Of a stretch of 64,000 bases of DNA, positions 1 through 9,353 are shown piece by piece. The first letter of the stretch is position 1. Every line of letters starts with the position of its first letter. The notes below the pieces were generated by a model. The model saw only the letters and a list, made by a program, of their open reading frames with translations. It searched no databases and was not told the origin of the DNA. The DNA is from Rhodobacteraceae bacterium D3-12 (GTDB lineage Bacteria > Pseudomonadota > Alphaproteobacteria > Rhodobacterales > Rhodobacteraceae). The DNA lies in the NCBI GenBank assembly GCA_025916135.1, contig CP104793.1, positions 3,224,001-3,288,000 on the forward strand, in the 5' to 3' direction. Both the position numbers and the translations under genes were made by a program.

Positions 1-30
1 GTCATAAAAGCGTCACTTGGCACCGCCCAC

Positions 31-52
31 TAATTCACTTATTCATGAATTA
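31..52. promoter_or_regulatory. Candidate ArsR operator
   Basis: A perfect 7-bp inverted repeat, TAATTCA (31-37) and TGAATTA (46-52), is separated by 8 bases and contains the palindrome ATTCATGAAT. It lies directly at the first ATG of the ArsR-phosphatase gene. ArsR-family repressors bind AT-rich imperfect dyads of this kind at their own promoters, so autoregulation is inferred. The promoter core would lie partly outside the window. Confidence 0.55.
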
Positions 53-900
53 TGGATATAATGATTCCCAACCGCCTTTCGACCCTCGGCCATCCCCAGC
101 GACTGGCTGTGTTCAAGCTGCTGATGCGGCGCTACCCTGATCGCGTGCCCGCGACCGAGCTGGCCCATGCGCTCGGGCTGAAACCGAATACGCTTTCCAC
201 CTATGTCAGCGCGCTTTTGCAGGCCGGATTGGTGCAACAGCAACGTGTTGGCACCTCTTTGCGCTATTCCATCGACATGTCCGCCGCCCGCGAGACCATT
301 GATTATCTCCAGCACGACTGCTGCCGGGGCCGCCCAGAAATTTGCGCGTCAGCACCCTTTCCCACCCCGTCCGGAGACAGCGCCTTGACTGACCGTAAAT
401 ATAACGTCCTGTTCATCTGCACCGGCAATTCGGCCCGTTCAATCTTTGCCGAATCCATCCTGCGTGACATCGCTGGCGATCGTTTTGTGGCCTATTCGGC
501 GGGCATCACGCCGCGCTCCGAACTGAACCCCTTCGCGCTCGACGTGTTGCAGCAGAAGGGCCATAATGTTTCGGTCCTGCGTTCGAAAAACCTATCGGAA
601 TTTCAGGGCGCGGACGCGCCCGAATTCGATTTCGTCTTTACCGTTTGCGATCAGGCCGCAAACGAGGAATGCCCGGCATGGCGCGGCCAGACGATCAGCG
701 CCCATTGGGGCCTGCCTGATCCGGTTTCTGTCGAGGGGACCGACGCGGAAAAAAGTCTCGCCTTTCATCAAACCTATGGTGCGCTGCGCAACCGGATGAT
801 CGGGTTCACCGCCTTACCGATTGCCTCGCTTGACCGTTTGTCCTTGCAAAAAGCGGTCGATGACATCGGCCAGATCAATGAAAAAGAAGGAGCCGCCTGA
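52..900 (+). CDS. ArsR-type regulator fused to arsenate reductase/low-MW phosphatase domain
   Basis: A 282-residue two-domain protein. Residues about 1-90 form an ArsR-like winged helix. Residues about 115-282 form a low-molecular-weight tyrosine phosphatase/ArsC domain, with P-loop CTGNSARS at 123-130 (CX5R) and a GLPDP acid motif near 220. The linker carries a cysteine cluster, DCC at 89-91 and C98, resembling the CC-X5-C arsenite site known in some ArsR proteins; arsenite sensing there is inferred. The gene likely represses the operon and may reduce arsenate. An alternative ATG lies at 61, and neither start has a strong Shine-Dalgarno. The stop overlaps the next start by one base (TGATG), so it heads the ars operon. 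Confidence 0.88.
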   Translation: MDIMIPNRLSTLGHPQRLAVFKLLMRRYPDRVPATELAHALGLKPNTLSTYVSALLQAGLVQQQRVGTSLRYSIDMSAARETIDYLQHDCCRGRPEICASAPFPTPSGDSALTDRKYNVLFICTGNSARSIFAESILRDIAGDRFVAYSAGITPRSELNPFALDVLQQKGHNVSVLRSKNLSEFQGADAPEFDFVFTVCDQAANEECPAWRGQTISAHWGLPDPVSVEGTDAEKSLAFHQTYGALRNRMIGFTALPIASLDRLSLQKAVDDIGQINEKEGAA

Positions 901-1898
901 TGACCGTTTACGCCCTTAACGGCCTTGGCCGGATCGGAAAGCTCGCGCTGCGCCCGCTGCTCGAACGCGGGGCCGAGATTGCCTGGATCAATGATGCGGT
1001 GGGTGATCCTGCCATGCACGCACATCTGTTTGAATTTGATACGGTTCATGGCCGTTGGGACGCCGCGTTTGAGCATGACGCCGATAGCGTCACCATCAAT
1101 GGCGCGCGCCTGCCTTTTATCGGCACGCGCGACATCGCTGATCTGCCGCTTGAGGGGGTCGATGTGGTGATCGACTGCACCGGCGTCTTCAAGACCGAAG
1201 CCAAGCTCGCCCCGTTTTTTGAGGCCGGCGTGAAAAAGGTGGTGGTCTCTGCCCCGGTCAAGGACGGCGATGCGGCCAACATCGTCTTTGGCGTCAACCA
1301 CGACATTTACGAGCCCGACCGCCACAAGATCATCACCGCCGCGAGCTGCACAACCAACTGCCTCGCCCCGGTGGTCAAGGTCGTCCATGAAAATCTCAAG
1401 ATCAAACATGGCTCGATGACGACGATCCACAACGTGACCAACACGCAGACGATCGTTGATCGCCCGGCCAAGGACCTGCGCCGTGCCCGCTCTGCGCTGA
1501 ACGCGCTGATCCCGACCACGACGGGCAGCGCCACAGCGATCACCCTGATCTATCCGGACCTCAAGGGCCGGTTGAACGGCCATGCCGTGCGCGTGCCGCT
1601 GTTGAATGCCTCGCTGACCGACTGTGTGTTCGAAGTCGAGCGCGACACCACCGCCGAAGAGGTCAACGCCTTGTTCAAAGCCGCCGCTGCCGGGCCATTG
1701 GCCGGAATACTGGGCTATGAAGAACGCCCGCTGGTTTCGACCGACTATACCAACGACGAACGCTCCAGCATTGTGGACGCGCTGTCGACCATGGTCGTCA
1801 ATGGCACACAGGTGAAAATCTATGCGTGGTATGACAACGAGATGGGCTATGCGCACCGCTTGGTTGACGTGGCGATGATGGTGGGAGCCTCGGTGTGA
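900..1898 (+). CDS. Glyceraldehyde-3-phosphate dehydrogenase of the ArsJ arsenate-resistance pathway
   Basis: This 332-residue protein is a complete GAPDH. It has an NAD-binding GLGRIG near residue 8, catalytic Cys150 in SCTTNC (149-154), and a general-base His near 177 (TTIHN). Sandwiched between an ArsR/ArsC fusion and arsJ, it is best read as the arsenic-dedicated paralogue that arsenolyses glyceraldehyde-3-phosphate to 1-arseno-3-phosphoglycerate, the ArsJ substrate. A glycolytic role is possible but less likely in this context. An AAGGAG ribosome site precedes the start, and the end overlaps arsJ by four bases. Confidence 0.9.
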   Translation: MTVYALNGLGRIGKLALRPLLERGAEIAWINDAVGDPAMHAHLFEFDTVHGRWDAAFEHDADSVTINGARLPFIGTRDIADLPLEGVDVVIDCTGVFKTEAKLAPFFEAGVKKVVVSAPVKDGDAANIVFGVNHDIYEPDRHKIITAASCTTNCLAPVVKVVHENLKIKHGSMTTIHNVTNTQTIVDRPAKDLRRARSALNALIPTTTGSATAITLIYPDLKGRLNGHAVRVPLLNASLTDCVFEVERDTTAEEVNALFKAAAAGPLAGILGYEERPLVSTDYTNDERSSIVDALSTMVVNGTQVKIYAWYDNEMGYAHRLVDVAMMVGASV

Positions 1899-3160
1899 GC
1901 CAAGCCTCGTCCCGGCCAGAGGGGATGTCGGCCTATATCGCCGTTACGGCGGCCTATTGGGCGTTTATGCTCACCGATGGCGCTTTGCGCATGTTGGTGC
2001 TGTTGCATTTTCACACGCTGGGCTTTTCGCCGGTGCAGCTGGCCTATTTGTTCGTGCTCTATGAAATTGCCGGTGTGCTGACCAATCTCGGCGCAGGCTT
2101 TATCGCGGCGCGGTTTGGGCTGACCTCCACGCTTTATGCGGGGTTGGGGTTGCAAGTGCTGGCTTTGCTGGCCTTGGCACAGCTTGATCCGACATGGGCA
2201 GTCGGGGCCTCTGTCGTTTATGTCATGCTGGTGCAAGGGGCGAGCGGCGTGGCCAAGGATCTGGCCAAGATGTCGTCGAAATCCGCCGTCAAACTGCTTG
2301 CTCCGTCCGAAGGGGCGGGCCTGTTTCGCTGGGTGGCTTTGCTGACCGGTTCGAAGAATATGGTGAAAGGCTTGGGCTTTCTTCTCGGCGCGGCGTTGCT
2401 GGCGACCATCGGGTTTGTCTGGGCGGTTCTGGGCATGGCGGCGATCCTCGGGCTTATCCTATTGGCTGTGCTGATCGCCATGCCCCCCGGCCTGCCCAAG
2501 GGCCGCAAGGACGCGAAGTTCTCGGAAGTTTTCTCAAAGTCGGGCAACGTCAATTGGCTCAGCGCGGCGCGGGTGTTCCTGTTTGGCGCGCGGGATGTTT
2601 GGTTTGTGGTCGGCATTCCGATCTACTTCTATGCGGTGCTGTCTGATGGCACGCCTGACGGCAATCGCACGGCGTTCTGGCTCATCGGCAGTTTCATGGC
2701 CGGCTGGGTGATCCTCTATGGCTTGGTGCAGGCGATTGCGCCGCGCATTTTGCGCGCCAACTCACGGCCAGAGCGTGAGCTGATCGCCGCCGCACGCACA
2801 TGGGCTTGGGCGCTTGCAATTGTTCCCGGACTGCTCAGCATGGCCGCGCTTGTGGCGGAGGGGCCGCAGATGTGGCTCACCATCAGCGTCGTTGTCGGCT
2901 TGTTGGTGTTCGGTGCGGTATTTGCCGTGAATTCTTCGCTGCATTCCTATCTGATCCTGTCCTTCACCAAGGCCGAACGGGTCACGATGGATGTTGGGTT
3001 CTACTACATGGCAAATGCGGCTGGGCGCCTTGCCGGGACCGTGTTGTCGGGCCTCACATATCAAACCGGCGGACTGACTTTGATGTTGGCCGTGGCGGCG
3101 GTGATGGTTGCGCTGTCGGCGGTTGCTGTTGGCTTTTTGCGCCCGGCGCAAGCAGGCTGA
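1895..3160 (+). CDS. arsJ: ArsJ organoarsenical efflux MFS permease
   Basis: A 421-residue, very hydrophobic protein with about 12 membrane segments and MFS character. Its N-terminal stretch ([20 protein letters not shown], near residues 18-37) matches the ArsJ family as I know it. It should export 1-arseno-3-phosphoglycerate made by the upstream GAPDH, giving arsenate resistance without ArsB or Acr3. I chose the GTG at 1895, which overlaps the gap stop (GTGA) and follows GGGAG by five bases. An ATG at 1925 is the alternative. It is the last gene of the three-gene operon and converges on the LysR gene. Confidence 0.9.
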   Translation: MSQASSRPEGMSAYIAVTAAYWAFMLTDGALRMLVLLHFHTLGFSPVQLAYLFVLYEIAGVLTNLGAGFIAARFGLTSTLYAGLGLQVLALLALAQLDPTWAVGASVVYVMLVQGASGVAKDLAKMSSKSAVKLLAPSEGAGLFRWVALLTGSKNMVKGLGFLLGAALLATIGFVWAVLGMAAILGLILLAVLIAMPPGLPKGRKDAKFSEVFSKSGNVNWLSAARVFLFGARDVWFVVGIPIYFYAVLSDGTPDGNRTAFWLIGSFMAGWVILYGLVQAIAPRILRANSRPERELIAAARTWAWALAIVPGLLSMAALVAEGPQMWLTISVVVGLLVFGAVFAVNSSLHSYLILSFTKAERVTMDVGFYYMANAAGRLAGTVLSGLTYQTGGLTLMLAVAAVMVALSAVAVGFLRPAQAG

Positions 3161-3183
3161 AAAGGGCGCTTCTTAACGCGCTT

Positions 3184-4092
3184 TCACTCGTGTTCTGTTG
3201 CGGAACTCGCGCTGCCGGCGCCTTCCAACGCTGTCCAGATCGCGTCTTCGGCGTCTGATTTCTTGCCGATCAACCGGGCCGCCACAGTTGCGATCCGCGG
3301 CGTCGGCAGCACGTCGCTAAAGCTCTCAAGCTTGTTCTTAGCGGGGAGGTTCTCAACCATAGACTGTGGAATCCACGCGATGCCGATGCCATTTGCAGCC
3401 AGTTGCATCGCCCCGACCGTAAGCGCGGTCTCGACCTTGGTAGTGCGCGAGAAGGCATCGGCGATGCGCGGGTTCACCTCGGCGTTGATCAATTTGCCCA
3501 GAAAAACATCCGAAGGGTATCCGATCACCGGCAACTCCCCCATTTCGATCTGCTGGCGCAGGGCAGCCGTGCCGACCGGGATCAGCCCCTCGTCCGAGAT
3601 CAACAACTCCTCGACATATTCCTCGGGTGGCTGGGCAAGCTCGGCGCGTGATTTGTAGGTCAGCACAAGATCCGCCTCTTTGGTGATCAACATCCCCCAG
3701 CATTCCGACCGGTTGGCCGACCGCAAACGCAAATCAAAGCCCAACGCCTCAAAATGGGTCGCAATCAGCGGCGGCAAAAGCGATGTCGTGATGGCGTGCT
3801 GGCTGGCGATGACCACACGGCTGCTCACCTCGCGGTCAGCCTTGCGCAGATCAACCACCAACCCTTTGAGGTCACTCGACAGGCGGCGCAGGCGGTCTTC
3901 GTGTTCGACAAGCATCCCCGTCGGACGCGCGGGCTTGCGCGACCGGTCCATCAGCTCAACACCCAAGTAGTCTTCGATACTGCGCACCCGCCGGGAAAAC
4001 GCAGGCTGCGTCAGATAGCGTCGGCTCGCCGCTTCGTTCAGCGACTCGCTTTCAAAAATCGCGACAATATCTTCGAGCCATTCCAGCTTCAT
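3184..4092 (-). CDS. LysR-type regulator divergent from cuyA
   Basis: A 302-residue LysR-family protein. An N-terminal winged helix occupies residues about 1-60 (LNEAASRRYLTQPAFSRRVRSIE), followed by a periplasmic-binding-protein-like effector domain. It is transcribed away from the cysteate lyase gene across a 112-bp intergenic region containing a T-N11-A dyad. By position and family it is the likely activator of the sulfonate operon (a CuyR-like role). The effector would be a sulfonate or related metabolite. The role is inferred from context. Confidence 0.85.
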   Translation of the reverse strand: MKLEWLEDIVAIFESESLNEAASRRYLTQPAFSRRVRSIEDYLGVELMDRSRKPARPTGMLVEHEDRLRRLSSDLKGLVVDLRKADREVSSRVVIASQHAITTSLLPPLIATHFEALGFDLRLRSANRSECWGMLITKEADLVLTYKSRAELAQPPEEYVEELLISDEGLIPVGTAALRQQIEMGELPVIGYPSDVFLGKLINAEVNPRIADAFSRTTKVETALTVGAMQLAANGIGIAWIPQSMVENLPAKNKLESFSDVLPTPRIATVAARLIGKKSDAEDAIWTALEGAGSASSATEHE

Positions 4093-4108
4093 GGCGCCAC
4101 CCCCACAA

Positions 4109-4125
4109 TATGCGACTATTGCATA
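4109..4125. promoter_or_regulatory. LysR-type T-N11-A box
   Basis: The 17-bp dyad TATGC-N7-GCATA contains a textbook T-N11-A LysR recognition core (T at 4111, A at 4123). It lies 17 bases upstream of the lysR start and 80 bases upstream of the cuyA start. It is a plausible shared site for autorepression and cuyA activation. Confidence 0.6.
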
Positions 4126-4204
4126 ATAGGTCGAAAACTTGGCATTTGAGAACCCGAAATCTTCGTTGCATTCTAGGCCTGAACGCTACACCGGAGTTTC
4201 TACT

Positions 4205-5227
4205 ATGCATTTCGCGCGATTTGACCGCATTCGTCTGGCCCACCTGCCAACGCCGCTTGAGCCGATGGACCGGCTGTCCGAAGCTCTGGGCGGCCCCCGT
4301 CTCTGGATTAAAAGGGACGATTGCACCGGTGTGTCCACCGGCGGCAACAAAACCCGCAAGCTTGAATTCCTGATGGGCGAGGCTTTGGCACAGAAAGCCG
4401 ATGTGGTCATCACCCAAGGCGCGACCCAATCGAACCATGTCCGTCAGACCGCCGCGTTTTGCGCGCGGCTGGGGCTTGAGTGTCACGCGATCCTTGAAAA
4501 CCGGACCAATTCCAACGATCCCGACTACCGCTCCAACGGCAACATCCTTCTGGATGCGCTTCACGGGGCCACGCTTGAACATGTGCCGGGCGACACCGAC
4601 ATGGTGGCCGCCTGTGAAACAGCCGCAGCCGAGCTGCGCGCCAAGGGCAAAAACCCCTATATCATCCCCGGCGGCGGCTCGAACCCTGTTGGGGCGCTTG
4701 GCTATGCCAATTGCGCGCTGGAACTGGTGAATCAAGCCAACGACATGGGGCTGGAGATCTCTCGTGTGGTTCACGCCACCGGATCGGCCGGAACCCAGGC
4801 CGGGCTGGTGACGGGCCTGCGGGCTCTCAATTCCGGCATCCCGCTGCTCGGGATCGGTGTGCGCGCGCCCAAGGACAAGCAGGAAGCCAATGTGTTCAAG
4901 CTCGCCCAAGCAACAGCCGAAAAGCTGGGCTGCCCCGGCGTGGTGTCGCGCGGTGATGTCGAGGCCAACACCGACTATGTCGGCGCAGGCTATGGCATTC
5001 CGAACGACGGCACCATCGAAGCCATCGAGATGTTTGCCCGATACGAGGCAATTCTGCTCGATCCGGTTTATTCCGGCAAAGGCGCGGCGGGGTTGATTGA
5101 CCTTGTGCGCAAGAACGCCTTTGATCCGAGCGAGAACATCGTTTTCGTTCACACCGGCGGGTCGGCGGGGCTGTTCGGCTATCGCGCCTCGTTTGACGAG
5201 CCGCAGCTGGTCACGCTGTCGGCCTGA
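4205..5227 (+). CDS. cuyA: Cysteate sulfo-lyase / D-cysteine desulfhydrase family PLP enzyme (CuyA-like)
   Basis: A 340-residue fold-type II PLP enzyme of the ACC deaminase/D-cysteine desulfhydrase family. The Schiff-base lysine is K49 in [10 protein letters not shown], after [11 protein letters not shown] glycine-rich phosphate loop, [10 protein letters not shown], lies near residue 197. In Roseobacter relatives this family member is CuyA, which converts cysteate to pyruvate, sulfite and ammonia. Adjacent HpsN-like and exporter genes support that reading over D-cysteine desulfhydration. I chose the ATG at 4205, which GGAG precedes by eight bases. Confidence 0.82.
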   Translation: MHFARFDRIRLAHLPTPLEPMDRLSEALGGPRLWIKRDDCTGVSTGGNKTRKLEFLMGEALAQKADVVITQGATQSNHVRQTAAFCARLGLECHAILENRTNSNDPDYRSNGNILLDALHGATLEHVPGDTDMVAACETAAAELRAKGKNPYIIPGGGSNPVGALGYANCALELVNQANDMGLEISRVVHATGSAGTQAGLVTGLRALNSGIPLLGIGVRAPKDKQEANVFKLAQATAEKLGCPGVVSRGDVEANTDYVGAGYGIPNDGTIEAIEMFARYEAILLDPVYSGKGAAGLIDLVRKNAFDPSENIVFVHTGGSAGLFGYRASFDEPQLVTLSA

Positions 5228-5271
5228 ACACGCCAGAGACCGGACCAGAGCAAGAGCATCGGAACAGGATC

Positions 5272-5957
5272 ATGAGCAAGACGATAGGCGTGCTGGGCGG
5301 CATGGGGCCAGAGGCGACCATCTTGATGATGTCGCGCCTGCTGGCCGCCACGCCCGCCTCGGATGACGCCGATCACATTCCGCTGCTCGTTGATAGCAAC
5401 ACGCAAGTGCCTTCGCGGATTGCCCATCTGATCGAAAAGACCGGCGAAGACCCGACCCCGGCCCTTGTTGCCATGGCGCAAAGGCTGGCCGCAGGCGGCG
5501 CGGCGTTTCTGGCCATGCCCTGTAACACGGCGCATAGCTATTATCCGGCAATTGCCGGATCGGTGCAGGTGCCCGTCTTGAACATGGTCGAGCTGACGGC
5601 CGATGCGGTGGTGCGCACCTCCCCCAAGGGCCGGTCGGCATCCTCGCCTCGCCCGCAGTCGAGATCACCGGCGTGTTCGCCCGCGCCTTTTCAGCGCGTG
5701 GCCGCGATGTCATCTATCCGGTCGACCGTGACCTTGTCCTGACGGCGATCCGCGCCATCAAAGGAGGAGATATTGCCGCCGCTTTGCCTATACTCGAAGC
5801 CGCAGCAGGCGAGCTTGCCCAAGCGGGCGCGCGTGTCGCCGTGATCGGCTGCTCTGAGTTTTCGATTGTCGCGGAGCACCTGTCGCATGCGCCCCTCGCG
5901 CTGATCGACAGTCTCGACGTTTTGGTGGACGCTTGTGTCACAGGCGCGAGCGACTAA
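5272..5957 (+). CDS. Aspartate/glutamate racemase family protein, candidate cysteate racemase, with apparent frameshift
   Basis: The reading frame from 5272 encodes the N-terminal half (GVLGGMGPEAT and the first catalytic cysteine in MPCNTAHSYY). It then breaks at about 5626-5632, and a second frame ending at 5957 carries the rest (PVGILASPAVEITGVF and the second cysteine in VIGCSEFS). One extra G or C in the GGGCC run restores a single 228-residue protein with both racemase cysteines. Lying between cuyA and hpsN, a cysteate racemase supplying the enantiomer that CuyA uses is attractive but inferred. The frameshift looks like a base-calling loss, though true inactivation is possible. Confidence 0.8.
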
Positions 5958-5992
5958 GCCAGTTTATCCTAGCAGGGAGCCATGTTGGCCAA

Positions 5993-7267
5993 ATGACCGT
6001 CACCTATCTGAAATCGGCCTTGCCGCAACCGCCCGAACAGAAAATCGCATTGCGCGATCAGGTCACGGATATCCTGTTGGCCATTGAAAAGGGCGGCGAG
6101 GCAGAGGCGCTGGCCTTTGCCCGCAAGTTCGACAATTGGGAGGGCGATGTCGTCGTCACCCCCGAAGAGATCAAAGCCGCCACCGCGCGTCTTGCGCCAT
6201 CAGTGCGTGAGGACATTGATTTTGCGCATCAAAACATCCGCCGTTTTGCCGAGGCACAGCGCGACACGCTGACCGACATGGAGATCGAAATGGCGCCGGG
6301 GTTTTTCGCCGGTCAAAAGTCGATCCCTGTGCTTGCCACCGGCTGTTATGCGCCGGGCGGAAGGTTCAGCCACGTCGCATCGGCACTGATGACCATCACC
6401 ACCGCCAAGGCCGCCGGGGTTGAGTTTGTCGCCGCCTGCTCGCCACCGCGCGGGGCCGATGGAATTTCCGACGAAATGGCCTATGCCATGTCCCTCGCCG
6501 GGGCCGACCGCATCCTGCGGATGGGCGGTGTTCAGGCGATCGCGTCGATGACCTTCGGGTTCTTTGGCATTCCGCCGGTCGATACGCTGGCCGGACCGGG
6601 CAACGCTTGGGTCGCCGAAGCCAAACGCCAATTGTTCGGGCGGGTCGGGATAGACATGGTCGCAGGGCCAACCGACAGCCTGATCCTTGCCGACGACACC
6701 GCCCACCCCGAGGTGGTCGCCTGGGACATGGTCGGTCAGATGGAACACGGCGCGGATTCGCCCGTGTGGCTGGTGACCAACAACGCAGCACTCGCGCATG
6801 AGGTGGTTGAATTGATCCCTAGCCTGATCCGCTCGCTTCCCGAGGCGAATGCCAGCTCGGCACAGGCCGCGTGGGACGCGCTTTCAGAAGTGGCCGTTTG
6901 CGAAACCCGCGAGGAAATGGCCGTGCTGGCGGATAAATATGCGCCCGAGCATTTGCATGTGCAGGCCTCGGACCTTGATTGGTGGCTGGGTAGGCTCAAG
7001 GCCTATGGCTCGCTTTTCCTTGGCGAAGAAACCACCGTTGCCTTTGGTGACAAAGCGTCCGGTCCGAACCATGTGCTGCCGACCTCGGGCGCGGCGCGCT
7101 ATACGGGCGGCTTGTCGGTTCACAAGTTCCTCAAGACGGTGACTTGGCAACGATCAACCCAAGAGGCCGCCAAACGCGTGGCCGAGGTCACAGCGCGGAT
7201 TTCGCGGCTGGAAGGCATGGAGGCCCATGCCCGCACCGCTGACATCCGCCTGACACAGCGCGACTAA
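5993..7267 (+). CDS. hpsN: Sulfopropanediol 3-dehydrogenase, histidinol dehydrogenase family (HpsN-like)
   Basis: A 424-residue protein of the histidinol dehydrogenase family. It keeps a zinc-ligand-like GQMEHGADS, the catalytic pair in YAPEHLHV and a late EGMEAHAR histidine, but has GLSVHKFLK where HisD has an acidic pair. Next to cuyA and a sulfite/sulfate-type exporter it is best read as HpsN, which oxidises 2,3-dihydroxypropane-1-sulfonate to sulfolactate with NAD+. A true HisD is less likely because no other his gene is near. The ATG at 5993 begins MTVTYLKSA. A four-codon ORF (5982-5996) overlaps that start just behind AGGGAG. Confidence 0.82.
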   Translation: MTVTYLKSALPQPPEQKIALRDQVTDILLAIEKGGEAEALAFARKFDNWEGDVVVTPEEIKAATARLAPSVREDIDFAHQNIRRFAEAQRDTLTDMEIEMAPGFFAGQKSIPVLATGCYAPGGRFSHVASALMTITTAKAAGVEFVAACSPPRGADGISDEMAYAMSLAGADRILRMGGVQAIASMTFGFFGIPPVDTLAGPGNAWVAEAKRQLFGRVGIDMVAGPTDSLILADDTAHPEVVAWDMVGQMEHGADSPVWLVTNNAALAHEVVELIPSLIRSLPEANASSAQAAWDALSEVAVCETREEMAVLADKYAPEHLHVQASDLDWWLGRLKAYGSLFLGEETTVAFGDKASGPNHVLPTSGAARYTGGLSVHKFLKTVTWQRSTQEAAKRVAEVTARISRLEGMEAHARTADIRLTQRD

Positions 7268-7290
7268 AGCGCGACGAAGGAGACACACAG

Positions 7291-8319
7291 ATGAACCTTT
7301 CCAACCGGGTCCGCACCCTTGCGGCGCCCGAAGCGTTTTTGCGCTTCCTCAAGGCGTGGGCCGGGCGCAACGGTCAAGGGCTGGCCTTGGCGGTGATGAC
7401 CGCCATGGCGGCGGCGTTTCTGTCGCAACGCTGGGGCGCGCCACCAATGCTTTTGGCGCTGCTTTTGGGCATGGCGTTCTATCCGATGTCACAAGAGGCG
7501 CATTGCAAGGACGGCCTCGCCTTTGCCAGCGGCACATTGCTGCGCGCGGGCGTGGCCCTTTTGGGCTTGCGGGTCGAGCTTGCCGATTTGGCAGCGCTCG
7601 GGGTGGCGCCCTTTGCCGGCACCACGCTTTTGCTGGTGCTGACCATCGGCACGGGTCTTTTGGTGGCGCGGCTGATGGGGCGGGATATGTTCTTTGGCCT
7701 GCTCGCTGGCGGCGCGGTGGCGATCTGCGGCGCCTCGGCGGCGCTGGCCATTGCCGCCGCCCTGCCCGCGCAGCGGCTTAGAGGACAGGATGTCATCTTC
7801 ACCGTTGTGGGCGTGACCTCGCTCTCCTCCATCGCGATGGTGCTTTACCCGATCCTGTTCGAGGCGCTGGGCATGTCGGATCGCCAGACCGGCTTCCTGA
7901 TCGGGGCGACAATTCACGATGTGGCGCAGGTCGCGGCGGCGGGGTATTCGCATGGGGTCGAAACCGGCGACACAGCCACGCTGGTCAAGCTGAGCCGCGT
8001 CATCATGTTGCCGCTCGTTCTGCTCGCCGTGGCCTTTGCCGTGCGCACGCCGGGGCGCAAGGGCTTTGCCCTGCCGCCCTTCGTGATCGTGTTCGGCCTG
8101 TTGTTGTGCCTCAACAGTCTGGGCATCGTGCCAGAGCCCATGCGACAGGCGCTGGTGCAGCTTTCCTCGGTGCTCCTGCTGCTGGCGATTGCCGCGCTTG
8201 GGGCGCGCACTTCGCTTCCGGCGATGTTCAAACTGGGGGTCGGTCACCTTGCCGTGCCTGTCACGGCCACGCTGGTTCTGCTGGTCGCGGCGATTGGCTG
8301 GGCGGTTGCCGTGATCTAA
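7291..8319 (+). CDS. YeiH/UPF0324 family membrane protein, putative sulfite/sulfate exporter
   Basis: A 342-residue integral membrane protein with about ten hydrophobic segments and the family's conserved GAVAICGASAALAIAA stretch and DVAQVAAAGYS motif. UPF0324 (YeiH) proteins are annotated as putative sulfate exporters and occur with sulfonate-degradation genes. Here it would remove the sulfite or sulfate released by CuyA. It starts 23 bases after hpsN behind AAGGAG, so it is the last gene of the sulfonate operon. Transport activity is inferred from context. Confidence 0.8.
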   Translation: MNLSNRVRTLAAPEAFLRFLKAWAGRNGQGLALAVMTAMAAAFLSQRWGAPPMLLALLLGMAFYPMSQEAHCKDGLAFASGTLLRAGVALLGLRVELADLAALGVAPFAGTTLLLVLTIGTGLLVARLMGRDMFFGLLAGGAVAICGASAALAIAAALPAQRLRGQDVIFTVVGVTSLSSIAMVLYPILFEALGMSDRQTGFLIGATIHDVAQVAAAGYSHGVETGDTATLVKLSRVIMLPLVLLAVAFAVRTPGRKGFALPPFVIVFGLLLCLNSLGIVPEPMRQALVQLSSVLLLLAIAALGARTSLPAMFKLGVGHLAVPVTATLVLLVAAIGWAVAVI

Positions 8320-8323
8320 TCAG

Positions 8324-8351
8324 CGATCGCCGCGCGACGGCGCGGCGATCG
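8324..8351. terminator. Hairpin between convergent operons
   Basis: A perfect 12-bp stem (8324-8335 with 8340-8351) and four-base loop sit between the ends of the exporter gene and the ABC ATPase gene. No U-tract follows on either strand, so it may be a bidirectional or Rho-assisted terminator. Confidence 0.6.
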
Positions 8352-8369
8352 GGGAACTGGGATCTGAAA

Positions 8370-9353
8370 TCAGACCTCTTCGGCGTAGTGACAGGCGCTC
8401 ATGTGGCCCGCACCCATGTCGCGCAGCGCCGGCACCTCTTGCGCGCAGCGATCTGTCGCCATCGGACAGCGCGTGCGAAAGAAACAACCGCTAGGTGGGT
8501 CAATCGGGCTTGGCACATCGCCGGTCAACACAACGCGGTCCCGCTCGGCCTCCGGATCGGGCAAAGGCACCGCCGATAGCAACGCCTTGGTATAGGGGTG
8601 GCGCGGCTGACGGAACATCGCCTCGCGGTCGGCGATCTCCATGATCCGGCCCAGATACATCACCGCGATCCGGTCGCTCATATGTTCAACAACGGCAAGG
8701 TCATGCGAGATGAACAAAAGCGCGAGCCCGAGTTCTTTTTGCAGGTCCATCAACAGGTTGATGATCTGTGCCTGCACCGAAACATCCAGCGCCGAAACCG
8801 CCTCGTCACAGATGACGATATCGGGTTCCGAAGCGAGCGCACGCGCAATGCAAATCCGCTGACGCTGACCGCCCGAGAACTGATGCGGCATGCGTGCCAT
8901 TGCCTCGCGCGGGAGGCCAACTTTTTCCAGCAGATCGCCAACGCGAGTTCTACGCGCCTCGCGGGATTTGCCCATGCCGTGACTGCGCAGCGGCTCGGCG
9001 ATCAGCTCTTCAACCGTCATCCGTGGGTTCAGCGAGGAAAACGGGTCTTGGAACACCACGTTCAGCCGCTTGCGCACCGGCTTCAACTGGGCCCGGCTAA
9101 GACCGTCAATGCGTTTGCCTTCCAGCGTGATTTCACCTTCGGTCAAGGGGATCAACTGGGCCAGACATTTGCCGACGGTTGATTTGCCGCAACCGGATTC
9201 CCCGACCAACGACAGGGTCTCGCCCTTGGCGATGTGAAAGCTAACGTCGCTCACCGCATGCACCGCCTTTTGGGTTTTCGAAAACATTCCGCTGGCGATG
9301 GGAAAGCGTTTGACCAAGTTGCGAACTTCGATGAGATGCGGGGCGTCGGTCAT
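8370..9353 (-). CDS. Dipeptide/oligopeptide ABC transporter ATPase, DppF type
   Basis: A 327-residue ABC ATPase with Walker [11 protein letters not shown]-loop [11 protein letters not shown], signature FSGGQRQR and Walker [13 protein letters not shown]. The C-terminal oligo/dipeptide extension has RCP/C cysteines ([13 protein letters not shown]) that are typical of DppF/OppF. Its start overlaps the stop of the paired ATPase gene (ATGA). It is the distal gene of a minus-strand operon with the M81 protein gene, a binding protein and two permeases. The substrate cannot be read from the ATPase. Confidence 0.93.
   Translation of the reverse strand: MTDAPHLIEVRNLVKRFPIASGMFSKTQKAVHAVSDVSFHIAKGETLSLVGESGCGKSTVGKCLAQLIPLTEGEITLEGKRIDGLSRAQLKPVRKRLNVVFQDPFSSLNPRMTVEELIAEPLRSHGMGKSREARRTRVGDLLEKVGLPREAMARMPHQFSGGQRQRICIARALASEPDIVICDEAVSALDVSVQAQIINLLMDLQKELGLALLFISHDLAVVEHMSDRIAVMYLGRIMEIADREAMFRQPRHPYTKALLSAVPLPDPEAERDRVVLTGDVPSPIDPPSGCFFRTRCPMATDRCAQEVPALRDMGAGHMSACHYAEEV

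Noticed and set aside
5993-7267. Histidinol dehydrogenase HisD
   Set aside because: No other histidine gene is near. Neighbours are cuyA and a sulfonate-type exporter, and residues near GLSVHKFL differ from HisD.
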